Positions 1 through 5,597 of a stretch of 5,597 bases of DNA are shown here, one piece after another (the stretch's first letter is position 1; the number at the start of each line of letters is the position of its first letter). A program made the translations under genes and the position numbers. This stretch comes from an uncultured Eubacteriales bacterium. GTDB lineage: Bacteria > Bacillota > Clostridia > Lachnospirales > Lachnospiraceae. The DNA lies in NCBI GenBank assembly GCA_949286775.1, contig CASEDW010000101.1, forward strand, positions 1 to 5,597. Reading direction: 5' to 3'. A model generated the notes under the pieces. That model had not been told where the DNA came from and did not search any database. It saw only the letters and a program-made list of their open reading frames with translations.

Positions 1-710
1 GGCTGAAGCGTTTTGTTTGTGCATTGCACAGCTTCATCAGCTGAGGACTTCACATAAGCGCTCGTAAGAGCGTTGCCTAATTCGTGACGGAGCATTTTGA
101 TGGATTCAGGAGGGATAACATCGGAATTAAACATATTTCCGCTGCCTGAAATTTTCTCATACATATCAAGTATAATATTTTTGTTCATCGCCTCTGCAAC
201 AAGATAATTACACAGTTCAAAAAGCATCTGTACAGAAAGCTTTAATTTGTGAAAAGAGATCAGAGGTATATTTTCATACGCGAGCATCATTTCGGGTGAG
301 CGGATCAGCTTTTCGAAAGAAGCCTGTGAATGAATTCTTTCGAGATTTTCATCTATATCCGTGTCCCGGAGCTTGACTTCGCCGGCCATTATGGCTCCTA
401 TATACTGGCTATCTACGATGATCGGGATAGCGATGTCGACGATGCCGCAGTGACATTTGTAAATATACGGCTTGGCATTGCGCACCGCTTCGAGTCCGCC
501 TCTTGAATCGCATTTCTGACAAAGCTTGCACAATGAAGGATCGTTTCTGATATAGCTGCAAAAAGCGCGCCGAGAACTGTGTTTTGTGATAGGGACTCCT
601 TTGTAATCTACTGTTATGATCGCCAGTCCCGTTATAAGGGCGAGAGAATCCTGAAGCTTCTGCCATTTGTCGATATTAAGTATACGGCTGAGAGTGTATG
701 AATTTGCCAT
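1..710 (-). CDS. PocR-domain transcriptional regulator, partial (C-terminus off the left edge)
   Basis: Reading right to left from ATG at 710, the frame stays open for 236 codons and leaves the window without a stop. Residues about 8-170 look like a PocR ligand-sensing domain. Visible hallmarks are the cysteine cluster C61-x2-C64-x2-C67-D68, the Y84-K-C86-H-C88-G-x2-D92 block followed by A-I-P-I, the G105-x4-G110-E-V segment, and a closing region with Y-E-N-I-P-L-I-S and a helical L-F-E-L-C-N-Y-L stretch. PocR domains are known from AraC-type regulators of propanediol and glycerol genes and are predicted to bind small hydrocarbon derivatives. The usual C-terminal AraC helix-turn-helix would lie beyond position 1, so DNA binding is inferred, not seen. 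Residues 170-236 are a helical linker of uncertain nature; its R-H-E-L-G-N stretch faintly recalls a histidine-kinase H-box, so a kinase-type output cannot be excluded. It is divergent from the gldA operon and probably its regulator. The start is set by GGAGG six bases upstream. Confidence 0.85.
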   Translation of the reverse strand, partial: MANSYTLSRILNIDKWQKLQDSLALITGLAIITVDYKGVPITKHSSRRAFCSYIRNDPSLCKLCQKCDSRGGLEAVRNAKPYIYKCHCGIVDIAIPIIVDSQYIGAIMAGEVKLRDTDIDENLERIHSQASFEKLIRSPEMMLAYENIPLISFHKLKLSVQMLFELCNYLVAEAMNKNIILDMYEKISGSGNMFNSDVIPPESIKMLRHELGNALTSAYVKSSADEAVQCTNKTLQ

Positions 711-716
711 ATATAG

Positions 717-721
717 CCTCC
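717..721 (-). promoter_or_regulatory. Ribosome binding site of the PocR-domain regulator
   Basis: On the minus strand this reads GGAGG, six bases before the ATG at 710. It fixes the start of the divergent regulator. Confidence 0.8.
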
Positions 722-726
722 AATCA

Positions 727-763
727 TCGTGAAAATACTATCAAACCATCAATATTTTACTAT
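727..763 (+). repeat. Composite direct repeat, copy 1 (TCGTGAAAA ... TCAATATTTTACTAT), possible operator
   Basis: TCGTGAAAA (727-735) is followed after 13 bases by TCAATATTTTACTAT (749-763). Both words recur in the same order at 873-900. This copy lies just upstream of the regulator's start codon and overlaps its likely leader or transcription start, a position suited to autoregulation. That it is a protein binding site is inference. Confidence 0.4.
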
Positions 764-766
764 TCT

Positions 767-796
767 ATCATAAATATCAAAATAATTCCATTTAAA
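767..796 (-). promoter_or_regulatory. Possible sigma-A-type promoter for the PocR-domain regulator
   Basis: On the minus strand, TTTAAA (791-796) and TATGAT (767-772) are separated by 18 bases. The -10 matches five of six consensus bases and the -35 four of six. Transcription would begin near 760, giving a leader of about 50 bases. Such matches arise easily by chance in AT-rich DNA, so this is a candidate only. Confidence 0.25.
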
Positions 797-820
797 ATAA
801 CAACATTATGTTACTTATTT
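795..820. repeat. Interrupted dyad in the divergent promoter region
   Basis: The palindrome AACAT-T-ATGTT (802-812) is flanked by AAATAA (795-800) on the left and TTATTT (815-820) on the right, giving a larger inverted repeat with one and two unpaired bases. It could be an operator, or simply a chance symmetry of AT-rich DNA. Confidence 0.25.
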
Positions 821-872
821 ATATAGTAATTTTTTTATTCGTTGTTAAAATTGTTTATATATATAAAACATG

Positions 873-900
873 TCGTGAAAAAATTGTCAATATTAACTAT
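873..900 (+). repeat. Composite direct repeat, copy 2 (TCGTGAAAA ... TCAATATTAACTAT), possible operator
   Basis: TCGTGAAAA (873-881) is followed after five bases by TCAATATTAACTAT (887-900). It repeats the two words at 727-763 with a spacer shorter by eight bases. It ends 81 bases before the gldA start codon, about where an activator would bind. An inverted copy of the core, TTTTCAC, follows at 906-912, so GTGAAAA (875-881) and TTTTCAC form a dyad with a 24-base centre. Confidence 0.4.
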
Positions 901-967
901 ACAGATTTTCACAGAATGTTTCTTTGCGAAAAATTTTTGATGATACTGTTAATTTGTTGCTTAAACG

Positions 968-974
968 AAAGGAG
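968..974 (+). promoter_or_regulatory. Ribosome binding site that fixes the gldA start
   Basis: AAAGGAG ends seven bases before ATG at 982, which is ideal spacing. It argues for this start over the in-frame ATG at 808, which would add 58 mainly hydrophobic residues encoded by intergenic-type AT-rich DNA. Confidence 0.85.
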
Positions 975-981
975 CGGAACA

Positions 982-2115
982 ATGAGAAAAGCTTTTATAT
1001 GCCCGACAAAATATGTACAGGGTGAGGACGAAATACTTAATTTGGGATATTTTGTAAAAACATTCGGCTCGTCAGCGCTTTTGATAGCGCATCCGGATGA
1101 CGCGGCTCGCGTTAAAGATAAACTTGACGCGACGGCTGAAAAATTCGGAGTAACTTTTGTCGAGACAGGATTCGTCGGCGAATGTTCAAGACAGGAGGTT
1201 GCGAGATTAAAAGAACTTTCCGCCGAGAAGGGATGTCACTGCACAATAGGTTTAGGAGGCGGCAAGGCTATAGACACAGCTAAATGCGTAGCTGAGGGCG
1301 ACGCGCTTATAATTGTTCCTACGATTGCAGCTACAGACGCTCCGACAAGCCATTCGGCAGTGCTCTATACGCCGGACGGCGCGTTTGACGACTATGCTTA
1401 TTTCAAACAGAGCCCGAGCGTTATTCTTATCGATACAACAGTAATATCACAGGCTCCTGTAAGATTCCTTATCTCGGGAATGGGCGACGCGCTTTCAACA
1501 TTTTTTGAAGCAAGAGCAAATGTACGTTCTTTCACAAAAGTAAACGCAGGACTTCCCTGCGGATTCAGAGAGGGTCTCTGCGGAGAAGCAAAAGGCACAA
1601 AAGCGGCTTTCGCTCTTGCGCAGCTCTGCTATGAAAATCTGCTGGCTGACGGTGTTAAGGCAAAGATTGCCTGCGAGAACAAGTGCGTAACGCCTGCCCT
1701 TGAAAATATCATAGAAACAAATATCCTGCTTTCAGGAATCGGATTTGAGAGCGGCGGACTCGCAGCGGCCCACGCTATACATGACGGATTGACGATACTT
1801 CCGGGAACACATAAATATCTCCATGGAGAAAAAGTAGCGTTCGGAACTCTGGCTCAGCTCGTATTGGAAGACGCTCCGATGGATGAGATCATGGAAGTGC
1901 TTGATTTCTGCGCAAGCCTCGGACTTCCTGTATGTCTGGCTGATATCGGCGTAGATTCTATTACAGATGAGGAGCTTAAACAGGTGGCTGAAAAAGCATG
2001 TATTACTGAAGAGTCAGTATACGCTATGCCGTTCCCTGTAAGCGTTGATACTGTAGCGGCAGCTATCAAAACTGCGGATCAATTGGGAAGAAAATATAAA
2101 GACGGAGAAATTTGA
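982..2115 (+). CDS. gldA: Glycerol dehydrogenase (NAD+-dependent, zinc, iron-containing-alcohol-dehydrogenase superfamily)
   Basis: The 377-residue cytosolic enzyme should oxidise glycerol to dihydroxyacetone with NAD+ (EC 1.1.1.6), feeding the kinase encoded next. The N-terminal half is the nucleotide-binding domain, with the GGGK-x2-D-T-A-K motif at 92-101. The T-D-A-P-T-S segment (118-123) contains D119, at the site of the glycerol-contacting aspartate of known GldA. The C-terminal helical half carries the three expected zinc ligands: D169 (G-M-G-D), H264 (A-A-A-H) and H281 (H-G-E-K-V-A-F-G). The F-E-S-G-G-L-A-A-A-H block is typical of true GldA rather than other members of the superfamily. 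It is slightly longer than the usual 365-370 residues; the excess lies mostly around residues 187-206, which hold C193 and C200. About thirteen cysteines in all suit an anaerobic cytosol. The start follows a perfect AAAGGAG site; the dihydroxyacetone kinase gene follows after 21 bases, so the two are almost certainly co-transcribed. Confidence 0.95.
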   Translation: MRKAFICPTKYVQGEDEILNLGYFVKTFGSSALLIAHPDDAARVKDKLDATAEKFGVTFVETGFVGECSRQEVARLKELSAEKGCHCTIGLGGGKAIDTAKCVAEGDALIIVPTIAATDAPTSHSAVLYTPDGAFDDYAYFKQSPSVILIDTTVISQAPVRFLISGMGDALSTFFEARANVRSFTKVNAGLPCGFREGLCGEAKGTKAAFALAQLCYENLLADGVKAKIACENKCVTPALENIIETNILLSGIGFESGGLAAAHAIHDGLTILPGTHKYLHGEKVAFGTLAQLVLEDAPMDEIMEVLDFCASLGLPVCLADIGVDSITDEELKQVAEKACITEESVYAMPFPVSVDTVAAAIKTADQLGRKYKDGEI

Positions 2116-2136
2116 AGTAAGGAGGGGCGTTAGAAA

Positions 2137-3888
2137 GTGAAAAAAATTATAAACAGCCCTGAAGCGGTCGTTTCTGAAATGTGCGAAGGAATCGCTCTTG
2201 CGTATCCTGAGCTTGAATACAACAGCAAATACCGTTTTATAAGTAAAAAAAATATTGATACAAACAAAGTAAGCCTTATTTCCGGCGGAGGAAGCGGACA
2301 TGAACCTGCTCATGCCGGATATATCGGAAAAGGTATGCTGGACGCTGCCGTATGCGGAGATGTATTCGCGTCGCCGTCGCAGATACAGGTATATCAGGCG
2401 ATAAGGGCTACAAAGTCTGATAAAGGCACGCTACTTATTATTAAAAATTACAGCGGCGATATGATGAACTTTAAAAACGCGGCGTATCTGGCTGAAGAAG
2501 ACGGTATAACTGTCGACTATGTAAAAGTAGACGACGATATAGCCGTTCAGGACAGCCTTTATACGGTAGGACGCAGAGGAGTAGCAGGCACTGTTCTCGT
2601 TCATAAAGTCGCGGGAGCCGCGGCGCAGATGGGTCAGTCACTTGAGCAGGTAAAAGCAGTTGCCGAGCTTGCCGTTAAAAATATAAAGAGCATAGGATTT
2701 GCCTTAAGTTCATGCACAGTTCCGGCAAAGGGAACGCCTACATTTAAGATAGGCGAAGACGAGATGGAATACGGCGTCGGAATTCATGGTGAACCGGGAA
2801 TACAGCGTGAAAAAGCTGTAAGCGCCGATGAAATTGCCGAAAGGACAGTAAACGCGCTGTTTAAAGAACTCGATATTAAAGACGGCGATGAAGTGACGCT
2901 TCTTATTAACGGTTTCGGATCTACTCCGCTTATGGAGCTTTATATCCTCAACCGCGCTGTGAGAAAAGTCATAAATGAAAAAGGTATCAGAGTATACAGG
3001 TCTTTCGTTGGAAATTATATGACGAGCATAGATATGCTCGGAGCGTCAGTTACAGTTATGAAGATGAATGACGTACTTAAAGAGCTCATCGACAAAGAGA
3101 GCGACGCGCCGGCATTTAAAGTGAGCGGTCATGTTGACGAGACTGTCTATTTTGATATCGCGGCTGATGAAAAAAATCAGAAAGCAGGAAACATTGAGAC
3201 AAAAGATATCGCTGACAGCGTTATCAAAGATAACAAAATTACCCTTAACAATCTTGTTTTTATTGTAGACAAGATGCGCGAATGCATTATCAAAAACGAG
3301 ATTCCGTTCTGCGAGCTTGATTCATACGCAGGCGATGGTGATTTCGGAATGAGTATCGCTAAAGGCTTCAGACAGCTCAGACGCGAATGGAATGAAATAA
3401 TGGCTAACCATACTTCTGACATAGGAGATTTCCTGAATGCGTGCTCGATGGTCATCATGGAATACTGCGGAGGAGCTTCAGGTCCTATCTGGGGTTCAGC
3501 TTTCCGTATGGCAGGAAGAAGCGCCGGAGCAGTGCAGGAGCTCGATATAAACGGATTCGCGGATATGATGCAGGCGGCTGTTGCGGGAATACAGAAGACA
3601 GGCGAGAGATCCTTTGGAAGAGGCGCTAAAGTAGGCGACAAGACTCTGATAGACGCTCTTGTTCCGTGCGCTGATATGTGGAGCGAGTGCGCTAAAGAAA
3701 ATACAGGCATCAAAGAAGCTTTTGAACGCGGCGCTAAGGCGGCGGTAGACGGAGCAGAATCTACAAAAGAGATCGTAGCGCGAATGGGCCGCGCCGGAAC
3801 AGTAGGTGAAAGAAGCCTCGGATATCCTGACGCAGGAGCGCATGCGCTCGGAGTAATATTTACGGAGGTTGCAAAAGCTATCGAGTAG
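2137..3888 (+). CDS. Single-chain dihydroxyacetone kinase (fused DhaK-DhaL, probably ATP-dependent)
   Basis: The 583-residue protein should phosphorylate dihydroxyacetone to dihydroxyacetone phosphate. Residues 1 to about 335 form the DhaK substrate-binding domain: the G-G-G-S-G-H-E-P loop with H55, D108 in Y-S-G-D-M-M, and H217 in G-V-G-I-H-G-E-P, the histidine that binds the substrate covalently as a hemiaminal. They match E. coli DhaK H56, D109 and H218. Residues about 365-583 form the DhaL nucleotide domain, with the magnesium aspartates D395, D400 and D402, the G-G-A-S-G-P loop (445-450), G-D-K-T (500-503) and a G-R-A-G-T-V-G-E-R block near 551-559. Fused kinases of this length use ATP (EC 2.7.1.29), whereas separate DhaK and DhaL work with the PTS protein DhaM, which is not seen here. 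Odd points are F403 where PTS-type DhaL has histidine, and D-A-G (565-567) where D-P-G is usual. GTG at 2137 is the first possible start after an in-frame TAG at 2131-2133, with AAGGAGGGG (2119-2127) upstream. It ends with TAG followed immediately by TAA. Confidence 0.93.
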   Translation: MKKIINSPEAVVSEMCEGIALAYPELEYNSKYRFISKKNIDTNKVSLISGGGSGHEPAHAGYIGKGMLDAAVCGDVFASPSQIQVYQAIRATKSDKGTLLIIKNYSGDMMNFKNAAYLAEEDGITVDYVKVDDDIAVQDSLYTVGRRGVAGTVLVHKVAGAAAQMGQSLEQVKAVAELAVKNIKSIGFALSSCTVPAKGTPTFKIGEDEMEYGVGIHGEPGIQREKAVSADEIAERTVNALFKELDIKDGDEVTLLINGFGSTPLMELYILNRAVRKVINEKGIRVYRSFVGNYMTSIDMLGASVTVMKMNDVLKELIDKESDAPAFKVSGHVDETVYFDIAADEKNQKAGNIETKDIADSVIKDNKITLNNLVFIVDKMRECIIKNEIPFCELDSYAGDGDFGMSIAKGFRQLRREWNEIMANHTSDIGDFLNACSMVIMEYCGGASGPIWGSAFRMAGRSAGAVQELDINGFADMMQAAVAGIQKTGERSFGRGAKVGDKTLIDALVPCADMWSECAKENTGIKEAFERGAKAAVDGAESTKEIVARMGRAGTVGERSLGYPDAGAHALGVIFTEVAKAIE

Positions 3889-3915
3889 TAATTAAATGAG
3901 AAACGGGGTGAGTTA

Positions 3916-5597
3916 ATGGAAAAGAAGAAAAAGCTTTCTAACGTGGCATGGCTGTGCATCGCTTTGGTTATCATTTTGATAGGAAGCATAGGCGCGCATA
4001 TACTGCAGACAAACGGAGGCAAAGTAAAGGTAAAAGATATTTATATCCTTACCGAACAGCAGCAGGAATTGCACGCGCTGGCATTTATTCCTGAAGAAGC
4101 GTCAGCTGAAAATAAGGTGCCGGTAGTCGTTACAAGCCACGGTTGGCTGAACAGCGCGGAAGTTCAGGACGCAGCCTGCATAGAACTTTCACGCCGAGGC
4201 ATCATGGTAATAGCTATGGATGCTTATAACCATGGATTGTCTGACGCGGCTCTCACTAATCAGGGAACTGCCTCAACGGAGCAGGGACTTGGTATGATTT
4301 CACTGGTTAAATATGTAGCGAGCGGCGTAATGGACTACGTTGATACTGACCGTATAGGAATTATGGGTCACTCGATGGGCGGCGGCGCTGCGGCAGATAC
4401 TCTTATGTATTTCAGCAAGCAGTATCAGGCAGCCATTGAAGAAGCAAAGTCACCTGATTCTGACGGCGGTGAAGAGATAACGCCTGAAGAGCAGGATTAT
4501 GCTTATGATCAGCTCGTTATCAACGCGGCTCTTCCTACAGGAATGAACCCGACTATTGTAAAAGACTGGAGCATAGTTCCGTGCAACACAGGAATCGTTT
4601 TTTCAACATTTGATGAAAACGGTTATCAGAACAGCACAGGCACGGCAAATGTAACCGGAGCTACGCCGGAAGCTCTCGGTATGGTAAAGGATATTGATCC
4701 GTCTATCACGAGCGTCGAGGAAGGCGTTTACTATGGAGATAAAGAAAACGGAACACTCAGAGTTCTTTATCAGCCGGTTACGACTCATCCGCTGCTTCAT
4801 ATTGACACGAACGCGACTGCGGACGTAATAGATTTCTTTACATACTGCTGGGATATAGATACGAATTTAGGCGAATATGATCAGGTATTCTTCATTAAAG
4901 AAGTATTTAACATGATCGCTATGATAGGACTTATCCTCTTGATAGTTCCTGTCGCTAAACTTCTCCTTGCATGTCCTTGTTTCGAAGGAATCAGAGGAAA
5001 AGAAGGACCGAAGATTCCGAAACTTGTCGGAAGCTCAAAGAAACGTTTCTGGATCGGCTGGGTTCTGACAGGAGTAATTTCATTCCTTCTCGCGATAGTT
5101 GCTGTTGAAGGAGCGTTAGTAAAAGGAGGCGTATTTGAGCCTACAGGATTGTTTGCTGCTCCGGCAGTAGGATATGTAGCTCTTTGGACACTGCTTTGCG
5201 GTATCTGGGGAATGTTCTGGTTCTGGTGGAATTACAGACAGGATAAGAAAGCCGGAGTCCGCAACGATGAAATGATCGGATGGAAGATTACAGGTAAACA
5301 GTTCCTTAAGACATTAGGACTTACAATCTGTGTTATTGGAATAATATATGTAGTTGTATGGTTCTGCAAATGGGCGTTCAATACGGACTTCAGATTCTGG
5401 GTACCGGCATTCAAGACGTTCAGAGTAGAACAGCTTCCGTACTTCTTCGTTTATATCCTGCCGTTCTTCCTGTTCTATCTGGCGAACTCCCTTACAGTCA
5501 ACGGTTCTGCCCGCTTCGAAGGAAAAGGCGAAAAGAAACAGCTGTTTGTAATGGCGATAGGAAACATAATAGGATGCACGATCATTTGTCTGATTCA
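3916..5597 (+). CDS. Membrane-anchored alpha/beta hydrolase with C-terminal multi-pass domain, partial (C-terminus off the right edge)
   Basis: The frame is open for 560 codons to the window end. After a K-K-K-K N-terminus, residues about 10-30 form a signal anchor. Residues about 38-315 look like an alpha/beta hydrolase: S-H-G-W (74-77) as the oxyanion loop, D-A-Y-N-H-G (102-107), and the nucleophile elbow G-H-S153-M-G-G-G. D233 in T-F-D-E-N-G is the likely acid, and H291 or H295 the likely base. An acidic insert (about 172-198) follows the nucleophile region. Then come hydrophobic segments near 327-352, 378-400, 412-438, 463-486, 506-525 and 541-560. The lysine- and arginine-rich loops (353-377, 439-462, 528-541) alternate as expected if the hydrolase faces outside. 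Substrate is unknown; esterase, lipase and peptidase are all possible. Gene order suggests a link to glycerol, perhaps freeing it from esters. ATG at 3916 is the first start after the in-frame TAA at 3889-3891; GGGGTGA (3905-3911) is a moderate ribosome site. The gap to the kinase gene is 27 bases, so the same operon is likely. Confidence 0.85.
   Translation, partial: MEKKKKLSNVAWLCIALVIILIGSIGAHILQTNGGKVKVKDIYILTEQQQELHALAFIPEEASAENKVPVVVTSHGWLNSAEVQDAACIELSRRGIMVIAMDAYNHGLSDAALTNQGTASTEQGLGMISLVKYVASGVMDYVDTDRIGIMGHSMGGGAAADTLMYFSKQYQAAIEEAKSPDSDGGEEITPEEQDYAYDQLVINAALPTGMNPTIVKDWSIVPCNTGIVFSTFDENGYQNSTGTANVTGATPEALGMVKDIDPSITSVEEGVYYGDKENGTLRVLYQPVTTHPLLHIDTNATADVIDFFTYCWDIDTNLGEYDQVFFIKEVFNMIAMIGLILLIVPVAKLLLACPCFEGIRGKEGPKIPKLVGSSKKRFWIGWVLTGVISFLLAIVAVEGALVKGGVFEPTGLFAAPAVGYVALWTLLCGIWGMFWFWWNYRQDKKAGVRNDEMIGWKITGKQFLKTLGLTICVIGIIYVVVWFCKWAFNTDFRFWVPAFKTFRVEQLPYFFVYILPFFLFYLANSLTVNGSARFEGKGEKKQLFVMAIGNIIGCTIICLI

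Larger units (their letters stand above)
711..981. promoter_or_regulatory. Divergent promoter/operator region between the regulator and gldA
   Basis: These 271 bases are much richer in A and T than the flanking genes and contain no convincing gene. They must hold the promoters for both directions. For gldA, -10-like hexamers occur (TATAAA at 862-867, TATACA at 898-903), but neither has a good -35 box at 16-18 bases. That is what one expects of a promoter needing an activator such as an AraC-type protein, though it is weak evidence. The region also contains repeated GTGAAAA and TCAATATT words and an interrupted dyad, listed separately. No riboswitch or terminator-like hairpin was recognised. 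Confidence 0.7.

Noticed and set aside
409..666. Short minus-strand frame inside the regulator
   Set aside because: It is an overlapping frame within the PocR-domain gene, whose own frame shows all the conserved residues.
808..981. In-frame upstream extension of gldA starting at ATG 808 (58 more residues, strongly hydrophobic)
   Set aside because: The DNA is AT-rich like the rest of the intergenic region, no good ribosome site precedes 808, GldA is cytosolic and starts at the 982 position in its family, and a perfect AAAGGAG precedes 982.
961..981. Possible CcpA-type catabolite site near TTAAACGAAAGG
   Set aside because: Only the AAxCG core fits; the two outer arms of the consensus are missing and the stretch is explained by the gldA ribosome site.
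3886..3891. Tandem TAG TAA with the kinase and hydrolase in the same reading frame, hinting at readthrough fusion
   Set aside because: Two adjacent stops make readthrough unlikely, and the hydrolase has its own ATG, ribosome site and signal anchor.
3177..4022. Long open frame on the minus strand opposite the kinase and the start of the hydrolase
   Set aside because: It runs antisense to two clearly conserved proteins, its translation resembles no family I know, and the openness follows from the codon use of the sense genes.
1..5597. CRISPR arrays, tRNA or rRNA genes, insertion sequences
   Set aside because: No regularly spaced repeats, no cloverleaf or rRNA-like segments and no transposase or terminal inverted repeats were seen on either strand.

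Overview
The window looks like part of a glycerol-utilisation locus from an anaerobic, Gram-positive-type bacterium, most likely a member of Clostridia. The evidence is strong GGAGG-type ribosome sites, an AT-rich intergenic region beside coding DNA of intermediate GC, cysteine-rich cytosolic enzymes, and the pairing of glycerol dehydrogenase with dihydroxyacetone kinase. Genus-level placement is not possible from this sequence alone.

Layout. Positions 1-710, minus strand: the N-terminal 236 codons of a divergently transcribed regulator with a PocR-type small-molecule sensing domain; its C-terminus lies off the left edge. Positions 711-981: an AT-rich divergent promoter region of 271 bases with repeated GTGAAAA and TCAATATT elements and an interrupted dyad, plausibly the regulator's binding sites. 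Positions 982-2115, plus strand: glycerol dehydrogenase (gldA). Positions 2137-3888: a single-chain dihydroxyacetone kinase made of fused DhaK and DhaL domains. Positions 3916-5597: a membrane-anchored alpha/beta hydrolase with a C-terminal multi-pass membrane domain, cut by the right edge. The gaps between the three plus-strand genes are only 21 and 27 bases with no visible terminator, so they are probably one operon.

How the genes work together. GldA oxidises glycerol to dihydroxyacetone with NAD+, and the kinase phosphorylates it to dihydroxyacetone phosphate, which enters glycolysis. This is the oxidative branch of glycerol metabolism; no reductive branch (glycerol dehydratase, 1,3-propanediol dehydrogenase) and no PTS partner (DhaM) is seen here. 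The PocR-domain regulator is the natural candidate to sense glycerol, dihydroxyacetone or a related small polyol and to control the operon. The hydrolase is the least expected member. Its catalytic domain is predicted to face outside the cell, so it may release glycerol or another substrate from an ester, but that role is inference from gene order and fold only.
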